Of a stretch of 64,000 nt of DNA, positions 36,226 through 45,108 are shown in pieces; positions within the stretch are counted from its first letter, which is position 1, and every line of letters starts with the position of its first letter. This DNA is from an uncultured Bacteroidia bacterium (lineage in GTDB: Bacteria > Bacteroidota > Bacteroidia > Bacteroidales > UBA932). The notes under the pieces were generated by a model. The model did not search any database, was not told where the DNA came from, and saw only the letters and a list, made by a program, of their open reading frames with translations. The stretch covers positions 1 to 64,000 of the forward strand of contig CADAAA010000003.1 of assembly GCA_902785785.1 (NCBI GenBank). The letters are read 5' to 3'. The position numbers and the translations under genes are program-made.

Positions 36226-37395
36226 TTAAGAAATTTTGACATTAATCGTACATCTTTGGAGCAGGTCCATGGAGATGAATCCGTCGCTCTCAAGCATCCC
36301 GACAAGACGGATGACACGTGCATAGGGGAGGCAGGCCTCGGGGCAGATATCGTCCGGAGTGATGCCACGGTTGTGCCTGATTACCGCGGCCACTGCAGCC
36401 ATGTCGGAGAGTTCGGCCGGGTCCAGGACAGCCTCATACCGTTCCTTGACCTCCGCTTCGAAGTCGGGTATCCTGCGCCGGGCCGGACTGCCGAGCCCGA
36501 GGACGTCCAGGAAGTGGACGGTATCGGTAACGGGCTCGGCGAGCTTTTCCCGTAGCAGGGCGTTGCAGCCCTGTGACCTCGGATCGTCCGCCCTGCCCGG
36601 CAGTACCATCAGGTCCCGGTCGTACGATGCTGCCAGCCGGGCGGTGATCATGCCGCCACCCTTCGTCTTTGATTCGATAAGGACGGTCCCGGAGCAGATA
36701 CCGGCTATGATGCGGTTCCTCCTGATGAAGTTGATGGCCTTGGGTTCCGTGCCGGGAGGATAGTCGGTGACGAGGGCGCAGCCCTCCGTGGCGGCCAGCG
36801 TCCCGGCGAAGCTCCTGTGCCGGGAAGGGTAGACGTCATCTATCCCCGTCGGGAGTACCGCCACTGTGGGCAGGCCGCCTTCCAGGGCCGCAAGATGGGC
36901 GGTGATGTCCACTCCCAGGGCGAAGCCGCTGACTATCATCGGCTTCAGCCTGGCGCCGGCCATCGCTCCGACTATCTTGCGGCACCATTCCTTGCCGTAC
37001 AAGGATACATCGCGGGTACCTACTACGGCTATCTGTGGCCGCAGGTTGAAGACCGTCTCCGGCGGGAAAGCGCTGCGGTAGTAGAGCCCGAGGGGCGCGT
37101 CCGGGCACTCCCGCAGGAGGGCGGGATAGCCGGGCTCGTCCATAGTGATGAACGAGCAGCCGGCATCCTGCAGGCGGCGGAGTTCATCATCGGTGTGCTC
37201 AAGTTCGCTTTGGTTGATACGTGCCGCAATACCGGTGTACGGCCCGAACATCGCGGCCCTTTCATCGGCAGACATGCCGAAGACCGCCGAGGCCGAACCA
37301 GCGGCCCCGACAATCCTGTGCGCCACCTTCGGCTCGTAACCGAAGATCCGGTTCAGGGCGCACAGGCAGACATTTTCGCTGTAATTCCTTTCCAT
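36226..37395 (-). CDS. dprA: DNA processing protein DprA
   Basis: Binds incoming single-stranded DNA and loads RecA in natural transformation, and is also conserved in non-competent bacteria. The 389-residue protein has an N-terminal helical region, the Rossmann-like DprA core with 'IAVVGTRDVSLYGKEW', 'SGFALGVDITAHLAAL', 'LPTGIDDVYPSRHRSF', 'NRIIAGICSGTVLIESK' and 'GRADDPRSQGCNALL', and a C-terminal winged-helix domain. It is followed after 27 bases by tatD on the same strand. Confidence 0.96.
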   Translation of the reverse strand: MERNYSENVCLCALNRIFGYEPKVAHRIVGAAGSASAVFGMSADERAAMFGPYTGIAARINQSELEHTDDELRRLQDAGCSFITMDEPGYPALLRECPDAPLGLYYRSAFPPETVFNLRPQIAVVGTRDVSLYGKEWCRKIVGAMAGARLKPMIVSGFALGVDITAHLAALEGGLPTVAVLPTGIDDVYPSRHRSFAGTLAATEGCALVTDYPPGTEPKAINFIRRNRIIAGICSGTVLIESKTKGGGMITARLAASYDRDLMVLPGRADDPRSQGCNALLREKLAEPVTDTVHFLDVLGLGSPARRRIPDFEAEVKERYEAVLDPAELSDMAAVAAVIRHNRGITPDDICPEACLPYARVIRLVGMLESDGFISMDLLQRCTINVKIS

Positions 37396-37420
37396 GCCCT
37401 AAATGTATGGAAAAGAAACG

Positions 37421-37459
37421 ACGGAGGCCTTCAAAAAGATATCTTTCGAAGGCCTCCGT
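37421..37459 (-). terminator. Strong hairpin after queA
   Basis: A 12-bp perfect stem ACGGAGGCCTTC (37421-37432) / GAAGGCCTCCGT (37448-37459); the loop holds the palindrome AAAGATATCTTT and can extend the helix. On the minus strand it follows the queA stop by about 26 bases, with CGTTTCTTTT after it, a modest U-tract. Probably the queA terminator. Confidence 0.65.
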
Positions 37460-37485
37460 ATGAATCTGTATGCCGGCGTATGTTT

Positions 37486-38535
37486 TTATATGATCAGCAT
37501 GGCGTCTCCGTAGGGACCGAAACGGTAGCCCTCCTGCAGCGCCACTTCATAGGCATGCATGACATTCTCGAATCCGCCGAACGCGGCGACGCACATCAGC
37601 ATGGTGGACTCTGGCATGTGGAAATTGGATACCATGGCATCCGGGATGGAGAAATCGTAGGGAGGGAAGATGAATTTGTCGGTCCATGTGTCGGCGGGGA
37701 CAACCTTCTTGCTCGGGGTGACGTTGTTCTCAAGGGCGCGGACGACAGTCACTCCTACGCCCACTACCTTGTGGCCGGCCTCCTTGGTGCGGTTGATGGC
37801 CTCCGCGGCCTCTTCACTGATGATGAGGCGCTCGGCGTCTGTACGATGCTTGGAGAGGTCCTCGACATCTACCCTGCGGAAATGCCCGATGCCCATGTGC
37901 ACGGTGATGAACGCCTTGTCAATATCCTTGAGGATCATCCGGTTGAACAGCTCGCGGCTGAAATGCATGCCTGCGGCGGGAGCGCTGACCGCGCCCTCGT
38001 GTGCCGCGAAGATGGTCTGGTAGTTCTCGCGGTCCTCGGGAGTGACATGGGGCTTGACCCAGAAGGGGACCGGAGTCTCTCCAAGGCTGAACAGCGTCTT
38101 CTTGAAATCCTCATAGGGACCGTCGTACAGGAAGCGGAGCGTCCTGCCGCGGGAGGTGGTGTTGTCGATGACCTCGGCCACGAGGCTCTCATCCTCTCCG
38201 AAATAGAGTTTGTTGCCGATGCGGATCTTGCGCGCGGGCTCGACGATCACGTCCCAAAGCCTCTGCTCACGGTTCAGCTCCCGCAGGAGGAAGACCATGA
38301 TGTCGGCGCCGGTCTTCTCTTTCTTTCCGAAAAGCCTGGCGGGGAAAACCTTGGTGTCGTTGAAGACGAAGGTGTCACCCTTGCCGAAATAGTCGATGAT
38401 GTCCTTGAAGAGCCTGTGCTCGATCTTGCCGGTCTTGCGGTCGAGGACGAGGAGCTTGCACTCGTCTCGCCACCGGGGAGGTTCCTGTGCCACCCTGTCC
38501 TTGGGAAGGATGAACTGGAATTGGGAGAGTTTCAT
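37486..38535 (-). CDS. queA: S-adenosylmethionine:tRNA ribosyltransferase-isomerase
   Basis: Penultimate step of queuosine synthesis: transfers and isomerises the ribosyl part of SAM onto 7-aminomethyl-7-deazaguanine at tRNA position 34. The 349-residue protein begins 'MKLSQFQFILPKDRVAQEP' and shows 'DTFVFNDTKVFPARLFG' and 'HEGAVSAPAAGMHFSRELF', with 'ITVHMGIGHFRRVDVEDL' next, the standard QueA series. The ATG at 38535 is chosen as the family N-terminus; an in-frame ATG at 38547 would add four residues. It is a single-gene unit between the NUDIX gene and the hairpin. Confidence 0.96.
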   Translation of the reverse strand: MKLSQFQFILPKDRVAQEPPRWRDECKLLVLDRKTGKIEHRLFKDIIDYFGKGDTFVFNDTKVFPARLFGKKEKTGADIMVFLLRELNREQRLWDVIVEPARKIRIGNKLYFGEDESLVAEVIDNTTSRGRTLRFLYDGPYEDFKKTLFSLGETPVPFWVKPHVTPEDRENYQTIFAAHEGAVSAPAAGMHFSRELFNRMILKDIDKAFITVHMGIGHFRRVDVEDLSKHRTDAERLIISEEAAEAINRTKEAGHKVVGVGVTVVRALENNVTPSKKVVPADTWTDKFIFPPYDFSIPDAMVSNFHMPESTMLMCVAAFGGFENVMHAYEVALQEGYRFGPYGDAMLII

Positions 38536-38597
38536 ATTCTGGATCATTCTGTAAAAAGCGTCACGTAAATATTATACGGTGGAATCCGGAAAAAGTT

Positions 38598-39212
38598 TCA
38601 AATCCTTGCATCACGGAACACTTCTACTATGGAAGGGTAGGTGTTCTTGAGGAAGGGGGGCAGGCTGGACCTTGCCACCCAGGCCGCCTTGGAAATATCT
38701 TCCTCCCTCTGCGGGGTGAGATCCACGGGGTCCGTATACAGCATATCGTACCACCATGTATGCTTGAGATGCCAGATGCCTTCGCGGCGGTAGCAGTGGT
38801 CCGTGATGCATATAAGGTCCCGCAGCTCCAGCTGCATGACCCCTGTCTCCTCCTGCACTTCGCGCATGGCCGTGGTGCGGATGTCCTCTCCTGCTTCCTG
38901 ATGGCCTTTGGGGAGGTCCCAGAGGCCGTTCCTGTTGATGAGGAGGAAATCGCCCCGGCGGTTGGAGACCAGTCCCCCCGCGGCGTTGACTTCCTTGAAT
39001 TCGGAGCACACCCGGCGGTACGTCATCCCGGTATCTTCAGCCGGGATGTATATCCTGCCGAGGGTGCCGGAAGCCTCGAACATACCAACGAGCGTATGGA
39101 GGTCCAGCTTGTCCCCGATGTGGAACTCCACGGCGTTGGGGTCCGCGAGGGCTGCATCATCCGGAGGGCAGATGACTATGCAACGCTTCTCGAAGTAGAT
39201 CTTGTGAATCAC
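38598..39212 (-). CDS. NUDIX hydrolase
   Basis: A roughly 204-residue NUDIX protein. The NUDIX box is 'GHQEAGEDIRTTAMREVQEE' followed by TG (Gx5Ex7REUxEExGU complete), near residue 115. An N-terminal region of about 90 residues without a known motif precedes it, a layout seen in other Bacteroidetes NUDIX proteins. Substrate unknown. The chosen start is GTG at 39212, giving 'VIHKIYFEKRCIVI', with AAGGA just upstream, though very close. The longer alternative starting at 39248 would begin inside likely promoter sequence. Confidence 0.85.
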   Translation of the reverse strand: MIHKIYFEKRCIVICPPDDAALADPNAVEFHIGDKLDLHTLVGMFEASGTLGRIYIPAEDTGMTYRRVCSEFKEVNAAGGLVSNRRGDFLLINRNGLWDLPKGHQEAGEDIRTTAMREVQEETGVMQLELRDLICITDHCYRREGIWHLKHTWWYDMLYTDPVDLTPQREEDISKAAWVARSSLPPFLKNTYPSIVEVFRDARI

Positions 39213-39274
39213 AATCCTTGTAAAAAATGTTATATTTGCATTTTGCATTGCAAATTTAGCAAATTAAAGGAAAT

Positions 39275-39736
39275 ATGACATCGAAGTTTGACAGCAAGCA
39301 CGGGATCGTGTCCCGGCCTCCTTTCGATCTCTATATGGCTTTCACCGACATGCGCAACTTCGTGCAGATGCTGCCGGAGGACAAGCGCGAGGGTGTGACG
39401 GCCGATTTCGACACCCTGCAGGCCAATGTGCAGGGATATAGCATCGGCGTGAAGGTGTATGAGCGTCAGCCGTACTCGAAGATCACGCTTGTGGATTACG
39501 GCGCCCCATTCGCTTTCCAGGTGGAGTTCCATTTCGACCCTACCGGTGTCCAGGGGCAGACGGAGTTCTACATCGAGGTCCAGGCCGAACTCAACCTTAT
39601 GATGAAGATGATGATTGGAGGCAAGGTCCGGGAAGGCCTTGACAAGATCGTAGATTCACTTGTAGACATCTCCAACGGCGTCATGCCCGAGGGTTTCGAC
39701 CCCTCCAGCTTCCGCGGCAGTCCTTTCAACTTTTAG
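39275..39736 (+). CDS. SRPBCC/START-like small protein
   Basis: A 153-residue protein beginning 'MTSKFDSKHGIVSRPPFDLYMAFTDMRN'-like sequence (given in part: 'SRPPFDLYMAFTDMRNFVQM'), with alternating strands ending in an amphipathic helix ('GKVREGLDKIVDSLVDISNG'). The pattern fits the polyketide-cyclase/START-like SRPBCC fold found as short orphan proteins in Bacteroidetes. It would bind a hydrophobic ligand, but none is known. It lies 2 bases upstream of the methyltransferase gene and probably starts this five-gene plus-strand run. Confidence 0.75.
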   Translation: MTSKFDSKHGIVSRPPFDLYMAFTDMRNFVQMLPEDKREGVTADFDTLQANVQGYSIGVKVYERQPYSKITLVDYGAPFAFQVEFHFDPTGVQGQTEFYIEVQAELNLMMKMMIGGKVREGLDKIVDSLVDISNGVMPEGFDPSSFRGSPFNF

Positions 39737-39738
39737 GC

Positions 39739-40983
39739 ATGAAACAGTTTCCCTCCGAGTTCATTTCTTCGCTTGAGTCCCTTCTAGGAAAGGACGGTGC
39801 CGCCAGGGCAGTCGAAGCCATGGCCGGCGAGACTTCCGTTTCGGTCCGCCTCAACCCTTTCAAACGGCTGCAAGGCAGTACCTTGCCCATCCTGGAAGGT
39901 TCTTCTCCTGTCCCTTGGAGTCCATATGGACATATCCTTGTCACCAGACCGGTTTTTACCCTGCATCCTTTGTTCCATGCCGGAGTCTATTATGTCCAGG
40001 ACAGTTCGGCGATGTTCGTCGGATGGGTGTTCCGCAGGCTCCTCGAGCGTTTCCCCGAGCGTCCGCTCCGGGTGCTGGACCTTTGTGCTGCTCCGGGAGG
40101 CAAGACCACAGACCTCGCCGCTTCACTTCGCGAGGCCTGCGGAGATGATTTCCTGCTGGTGTCCAATGAAGTGATGCGCCAGAGGGCTTCCGTCCTGTCG
40201 GACAATGTCGCGGTCTGGGGCGATCCCCGTGTGGCCGTGACTTCGGTCGACCCCAAGGCGTTTGCATCCCTGCCTGGATTCTTTGACATCATACTCGCAG
40301 ACGTCCCCTGTTCGGGAGAGGGCATGTTCCGCAAGGATGAGACGGCGGTGGAGGACTGGTCCCCGGAGACCGTGGAGCTCTGCGCCTCCCGCCAGAAACG
40401 CATCCTCGCCGATGTGTGGCCTGCCCTGCGGGAAGGTGGAGCGCTGCTTTATTCGACCTGCACCTTCGAGGATGCCGAGAATGACTCGAACCTCGAATGG
40501 GCTGCGCAGGAGCTGGGTGGAGCGATACTTCCTCCGGAAGAAGCCTTCGGCCTCCGTACCACCCGTCACGGACATCTGCTGGTCCCGGGAGAAGTTCCCG
40601 GGGAGGGCCAGTGGGTCGGCGCGCTCATAAAGGATGGCTCCGGACGGACCTGTGTCAGCGGTTCAGGGATAGATGCGCTCAAGCATCTCAGGCCGCTGCG
40701 CTCAGGCATCGTGGAAGGAGAGTGGAAGGGCAAGGATTTCGTCCCTGATTCCGACTGGGCGCTCAGCATCTCCTTCGACCGTTCCCGTTACCCCGAGACC
40801 CCTGTCGACAAACAGACGGCACTGCATTACCTGCACAGGGATACTATCGTTTTGGAAGACGCCCCTTTGGGGTATAACGTGTTGACTTACCGCGGCGTCC
40901 CGCTGGGATTCGTCAAGAATCTCGGGCGGAGGTGCAACAACCTCCATCCCCAGTCCCGCCGCATTAGAATGGATATCGTATGA
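39739..40983 (+). CDS. RsmF/RsmB-like RNA (cytosine-5) methyltransferase
   Basis: A 414-residue SAM-dependent m5C RNA methyltransferase of the NOL1/NOP2/Sun family. 'VLDLCAAPGGKTTDLA' (Cys116 region) binds SAM. Motif IV 'ADVPCSGEGMFRKDE' gives Cys191 and motif VI 'YSTCTFEDAEND' gives catalytic Cys241. The C-terminal part resembles the RsmF group, with a PUA-like end, so 16S rRNA is the likely target. It overlaps the next gene by ATGA (40980-40983). Confidence 0.92.
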   Translation: MKQFPSEFISSLESLLGKDGAARAVEAMAGETSVSVRLNPFKRLQGSTLPILEGSSPVPWSPYGHILVTRPVFTLHPLFHAGVYYVQDSSAMFVGWVFRRLLERFPERPLRVLDLCAAPGGKTTDLAASLREACGDDFLLVSNEVMRQRASVLSDNVAVWGDPRVAVTSVDPKAFASLPGFFDIILADVPCSGEGMFRKDETAVEDWSPETVELCASRQKRILADVWPALREGGALLYSTCTFEDAENDSNLEWAAQELGGAILPPEEAFGLRTTRHGHLLVPGEVPGEGQWVGALIKDGSGRTCVSGSGIDALKHLRPLRSGIVEGEWKGKDFVPDSDWALSISFDRSRYPETPVDKQTALHYLHRDTIVLEDAPLGYNVLTYRGVPLGFVKNLGRRCNNLHPQSRRIRMDIV

Positions 40984-41912
40984 AAAAGAAACTCTTGATC
41001 CTCCTCATGGCAGTTTGTGCGGGCATGACGTTATACGCACAGGACAGCTCTGAGGCTTTCATATCCCGGTATGACGCCCTCGTAAAGCGTGTAGGCTATT
41101 CCGGTGTCGGAGTTGAGACCCTGCTCGACAGGTGGGAGAAGGCTTTTCCGGATGATCCGGACATGCTGATAGCCCGTTTCAACTATTATCTGGAGAAATC
41201 CGCATCCACCCGGGTCGTGGCCAAGTCCCAGGACCGCTTCCTCGGCGCAAAGCCCGTAATTGTACTCAAGGATACCCTCGGCGCGGACGTGAACTATTTC
41301 GAGGAGACATTCTATGAGGACTCGCTGTTCGCACTTGCGTCCTCTGCCATCGACAGGGCTGTCAAGGCCTGTCCCGACCGGCTCGACCTCCGCTTTGCCA
41401 AGATCACTTCTCTCATCGCATATGAGAAAGAAAGCCCCGACATGGCCACTGCCGCGCTTTCCGCGTTGATAGACTATGACGGCACCTCCCACCCTGCCTG
41501 GAAATTCGGTGACGAAGCGGCCGATGCTGACGATTTCAAGTCCGGTATTCAGGAATACTGTGCGAGTTTATATGCCATCGGCAGCCCTTCCTCCCTCGAG
41601 TCGTTCAGGGCTCTCTCGGAGAAGATGCTCAAGTACGATCCGAAGAATACCATGTTCCTCTCAAATATCGGTACGTATTACTTCATCGCCCGCAAGGACA
41701 ACAAGAACGCCAGGAAATACTATGACAAGGTTCTCAAGCTGGATCCTTCCGACTATACCGCCATCAAGAACAGCGTACTGATGGCAAGGCGCGAGAACAA
41801 TGTCAAGCTCGAGAAGAAGTATCTGCCGATGCTGGCGCAACATGGGGCTGACGATGCTGAGAAACTAGCTGCCCAGGCACGCCTCCAGGCCTTGAATACC
41901 AAGAAGAAATAA
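40980..41912 (+). CDS. Exported TPR-like protein
   Basis: A 310-residue protein with signal peptide 'LLILLMAVCAGMTLYAQD' and a helical remainder. The C-terminal part 'LSNIGTYYFIARKDNKNARK' with 'YYDKVLKLDPSDYTAIKN' is a recognisable TPR pair (about residues 225-270). No catalytic motif; probably a periplasmic scaffold. It overlaps the methyltransferase by 4 bases and precedes the M13 peptidase by 17 bases, so it belongs to the same transcript. Confidence 0.78.
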   Translation: MKKKLLILLMAVCAGMTLYAQDSSEAFISRYDALVKRVGYSGVGVETLLDRWEKAFPDDPDMLIARFNYYLEKSASTRVVAKSQDRFLGAKPVIVLKDTLGADVNYFEETFYEDSLFALASSAIDRAVKACPDRLDLRFAKITSLIAYEKESPDMATAALSALIDYDGTSHPAWKFGDEAADADDFKSGIQEYCASLYAIGSPSSLESFRALSEKMLKYDPKNTMFLSNIGTYYFIARKDNKNARKYYDKVLKLDPSDYTAIKNSVLMARRENNVKLEKKYLPMLAQHGADDAEKLAAQARLQALNTKKK

Positions 41913-41929
41913 TCCAAATCACAATAACA

Positions 41930-43942
41930 ATGAAAAAGATCATCCTTATGTTCATCCCTCTGATGGTGCTCGCCTCCTGCTCCCAGAAGCAGGCAGGCGT
42001 TCCGGCCATTAATCCCGCCGACATGGATCCGTCCGTGAAACCCGGCGACAATTTCTTCATGTATGCCAACGGCGGTTGGATCAAGAACAACCCCCTCAAA
42101 CCGGAGTATGCCCGCTACGGCTCTTTCGACGTGCTGCGTGAGCGCAATGTCGAGGACCTCAACGCGCTTTTCTCCGAGATGACCACGATGAATCCCGAGG
42201 CCGGCAGCATCGACCAGAAGATCGTCGACCTGTACAAGCAGGGCCTCGATTCCGTCCGCCTCAACGCGGAGGGAGCCGCCCCGCTGAAGAAATACCTCGA
42301 TGAGATCTACGCCATTCCCGACAAGGCTGCACTTGCCGCCCATCTCGGCAAAATGAACCTCGTGGGTGAGGGCGGCTTCTTCGGAGGCGGCGTCGACGCC
42401 GACCTCATGGACAGCAAGACGCAGATTTTCTACCTTGGCCAGGGCGGCCTCGGCATGGGTGACCGTGACTATTACGTGGACCCGGCCAATGCCGAACTCC
42501 GCAAGGGCTATGAGGCCATGCTTGCTAAGTTCTTCGCGCTCGCCGGTATGGACAGGAGCGCCGAGCGCGCCGCCAACGCAGCCGGAGTCGAGGACCGTCT
42601 CGCGGAATTCTCCTGGACCAGCGTCCAGAACCGTGACATCGAGAAGCTTTACAACCCCATGAGTTCCGCCGACATCTACAAGGCATATCCCGGTTTCGAC
42701 TTCAAGGGATTCGCAGCGGCCATGGGCCTTCCCGAAATGGACAAGGTCATCGTCGAACAGCCTTCCTTCTTTGAAGGCTTCAGCAAGCTCTTCAAGGACA
42801 CTCCTCTGGACGTGCTCAAGGACTATGTCGCCGCCCAGCTCATCAGCGGAGCTGCAAGCTCCCTGTCCGATGACTTCTACGCCGCATCCTTCGACTTCTT
42901 CAGCACCCAGATGAGCGGTGTTACCGAGCAGAAGCCGCGTTGGAAGCGTGCCATGAGCGTCCCGAACAGCATCCTCGGCGAGGCCGTAGGCAAGATGTAT
43001 GTCGAGAAGTACTTCCCCGAGGCATACAAGGAGAAAGTCCTTGCCCTCGTCAAGAACCTGCAAGTCTCCCTCGGCCAGCACATCGACGAACTCGAGTGGA
43101 TGTCCGACGCCACCAAGGCAAGGGCCCGCGAGAAACTTTCCGCCTTCACGGTAAAGATCGGATATCCTGACAAATGGAAGGATTACAGCACCCTGAAAGT
43201 GGATCCCGAGTTGAGCTACTACGAGAATCTCCGTGCCGCCAGCGCATGGTATGTCGCCGACAACATGTCGAAGCTCGGCAAGCCTACCGATCCCACCGAG
43301 TGGGGCATGACTCCCCAGACTGTCAATGCCTACTACAATCCTACCACCAACGAGATCTGCTTCCCGGCCGCCATCCTGCAGCCGCCGTTCTTCAACGCGG
43401 ATGCTGACGATGCCGTCAACTACGGCGCCATCGGCGTGGTGATCGGCCACGAGATGACCCACGGCTTTGACGATCAGGGCAGCCTGTTCGACAAGGATGG
43501 AAACATGAACAACTGGTGGACCGAAGAGGACCGCGCCGCATTCGTCGAGAAGACCAAGGTCCTCGTCGACCAGTTCGGCGAGGTTGAGGTCCTGCCCGGT
43601 GTCAAGGCCAACGGTGAGCTCACCCTCGGTGAGAACATCGCCGACCACGGTGGCGTTAGCGTCGCCTGGACCGCTCTCCACAACGCCCTCGGCGGCGTGG
43701 AGCCCAAGCCCATCGACGGCTTTACCGCAGCTCAGCGTTTCTTCCTCGGCTATGCCCACGTATGGGCACAGAACATTACAGATGAGGAGCGTGCCCGTCT
43801 GACCAAGCTCGACGTCCACTCGCTTGGCGACAACCGTGTCAACGTGACGCTCCGTAACTTCGGTTACTTCTTCGACGCCTTTGGCATCAAGGAGGGTGAT
43901 CCGATGTTCCGTCCGGAGTCCGAGCGCGTGCACATCTGGTAG
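41930..43942 (+). CDS. M13 family metallopeptidase (neprilysin/PepO-like)
   Basis: A 670-residue zinc endopeptidase exported as a lipoprotein ('MFIPLMVLASCSQKQAG', lipobox Cys near 18). The zinc site is 'VIGHEMTHGFDDQGSLFD' (His507, Glu508, His511) with the third ligand in 'LGENIADHGG' (Glu568). 'NAYYNPTTNEICFPAAILQPP' is the conserved NAYY substrate-binding segment. Length and both domains are normal for the family. Likely digests peptides in the periplasm or at the cell surface. The FtsX-like gene starts on the last base of its stop codon. Confidence 0.97.
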   Translation: MKKIILMFIPLMVLASCSQKQAGVPAINPADMDPSVKPGDNFFMYANGGWIKNNPLKPEYARYGSFDVLRERNVEDLNALFSEMTTMNPEAGSIDQKIVDLYKQGLDSVRLNAEGAAPLKKYLDEIYAIPDKAALAAHLGKMNLVGEGGFFGGGVDADLMDSKTQIFYLGQGGLGMGDRDYYVDPANAELRKGYEAMLAKFFALAGMDRSAERAANAAGVEDRLAEFSWTSVQNRDIEKLYNPMSSADIYKAYPGFDFKGFAAAMGLPEMDKVIVEQPSFFEGFSKLFKDTPLDVLKDYVAAQLISGAASSLSDDFYAASFDFFSTQMSGVTEQKPRWKRAMSVPNSILGEAVGKMYVEKYFPEAYKEKVLALVKNLQVSLGQHIDELEWMSDATKARAREKLSAFTVKIGYPDKWKDYSTLKVDPELSYYENLRAASAWYVADNMSKLGKPTDPTEWGMTPQTVNAYYNPTTNEICFPAAILQPPFFNADADDAVNYGAIGVVIGHEMTHGFDDQGSLFDKDGNMNNWWTEEDRAAFVEKTKVLVDQFGEVEVLPGVKANGELTLGENIADHGGVSVAWTALHNALGGVEPKPIDGFTAAQRFFLGYAHVWAQNITDEERARLTKLDVHSLGDNRVNVTLRNFGYFFDAFGIKEGDPMFRPESERVHIW

Positions 43943-45108
43943 TGAACGCTTCGTCTTTCATAGCGAAGAAACTCCGTTTCAAGGGGAGGATTGCGATGGT
44001 ATCCGTCGCAATTTCCTTCCTTGTCATGATCATAGCCGTATCCGTGTCTTCCGGCTTCCGCCGGGAGATACGGAGCGGCATTGCATCAGTCAGCGGGGAC
44101 ATCCAGTTGACCCCCGCGGACATGAATTACATAGGGGAGGAATCCCCGGTCTCATCCGAGCCGCCGTCTCTCGGCCCGATAAGCGCCGTGCAGGGGGTAA
44201 AGTCCGTGCAACCTGTCATCTACCGTGCAGGCATCGTCAAGAAGGAGGACAACATCCATGGCGTTATCTTCAAGGGTGTCACGGACCGTGATTCCCTGGC
44301 TGACCTCGGCATCAGCATCCCTGACCGTCTGTCAGAGATACTTGACCTCGGGGAAGGAGATGACCTCCAGGCTTATTTCGTAGGGGAACGCGTCAAGGTG
44401 CGTCGTTTCCATATCCGTTCCGTTTACCGTTCCCCGGTCCGTGCCGATGACAATCTCGTGGTACTTGCCTCCCTGGAGGACATGCGCCGTCTGAACGGAT
44501 GGGAAGAGGATGAAGTGTCGGCTTTGGAGATCACTCTGGAAGATGCATACAGGGACGCTCCGCTCATGCGTGCAAAGACCGACGAGATAGGCACGCTGGC
44601 CCTGATGCATGCCTCGGACACGGACGACTCGCTTGTCGCCAGTTCTATCATGGACAAGTATCCCCAACTCTTCGACTGGCTCAACCTCATTGATTTCAAC
44701 GCCTTGGCCGTGCTTATCCTGATGACGGTCGTGGCTGGTTTCAACATGATTTCCGGTCTGCTGATCCTGCTTTTCCGGAGCATCTCCACCATCGGGACGC
44801 TCAAGGCGATGGGCATGAACGACAAGTCAATTTCGGCCGTGTTCATGCGGGTGTCTTCAAACCTTGTGCTGAAAGGAATGCTGATAGGAAACGCCTTGGC
44901 GCTGGCGCTCTGCGCATTTCAGAACGCGACCCATTTCCTGAAGCTCGATCCGGACAACTATTTCATTTCTTATGTGCCGCTGAAGGTCAACATCCCTCTG
45001 ATCCTCGTGGCAGACCTGGCGGCGTATGCCGTCATCATGCTGCTCCTGCAGATACCGGTGAGGTTCATTTCGAAAGTGGATCCCGCCCTGACGGTGAGGG
45101 CGCAGTAG
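43942..45108 (+). CDS. FtsX/LolE-like ABC transporter permease
   Basis: A 388-residue integral membrane protein of the FtsX/MacB/LolCE type: one N-terminal helix ('IAMVSVAISFLVMIIAVSVSSGFRR'), a periplasmic domain of about 200 residues, then three C-terminal helices (about 250-275, 300-325, 345-370). No ATPase is encoded next to it, so it must pair with an ATP-binding subunit from elsewhere. LolCE-like lipoprotein export is one possible role. GTG start at 43942, overlapping the M13 stop by one base. The stop abuts the convergent transglycosylase gene with no spacing. Confidence 0.88.
   Translation: MNASSFIAKKLRFKGRIAMVSVAISFLVMIIAVSVSSGFRREIRSGIASVSGDIQLTPADMNYIGEESPVSSEPPSLGPISAVQGVKSVQPVIYRAGIVKKEDNIHGVIFKGVTDRDSLADLGISIPDRLSEILDLGEGDDLQAYFVGERVKVRRFHIRSVYRSPVRADDNLVVLASLEDMRRLNGWEEDEVSALEITLEDAYRDAPLMRAKTDEIGTLALMHASDTDDSLVASSIMDKYPQLFDWLNLIDFNALAVLILMTVVAGFNMISGLLILLFRSISTIGTLKAMGMNDKSISAVFMRVSSNLVLKGMLIGNALALALCAFQNATHFLKLDPDNYFISYVPLKVNIPLILVADLAAYAVIMLLLQIPVRFISKVDPALTVRAQ

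Noticed and set aside
36817-38568. A 583-codon plus-strand frame spanning dprA, the hairpin and queA
   Set aside because: It crosses two well-supported minus-strand genes and a terminator-like hairpin and shows no family resemblance.
41753-43933. A 726-codon open frame antisense to the M13 peptidase gene
   Set aside because: Same explanation: the sense frame has complete zinc and NAYY motifs, and the antisense product shows only shuffled Val/Leu/Gly/Glu-rich sequence.
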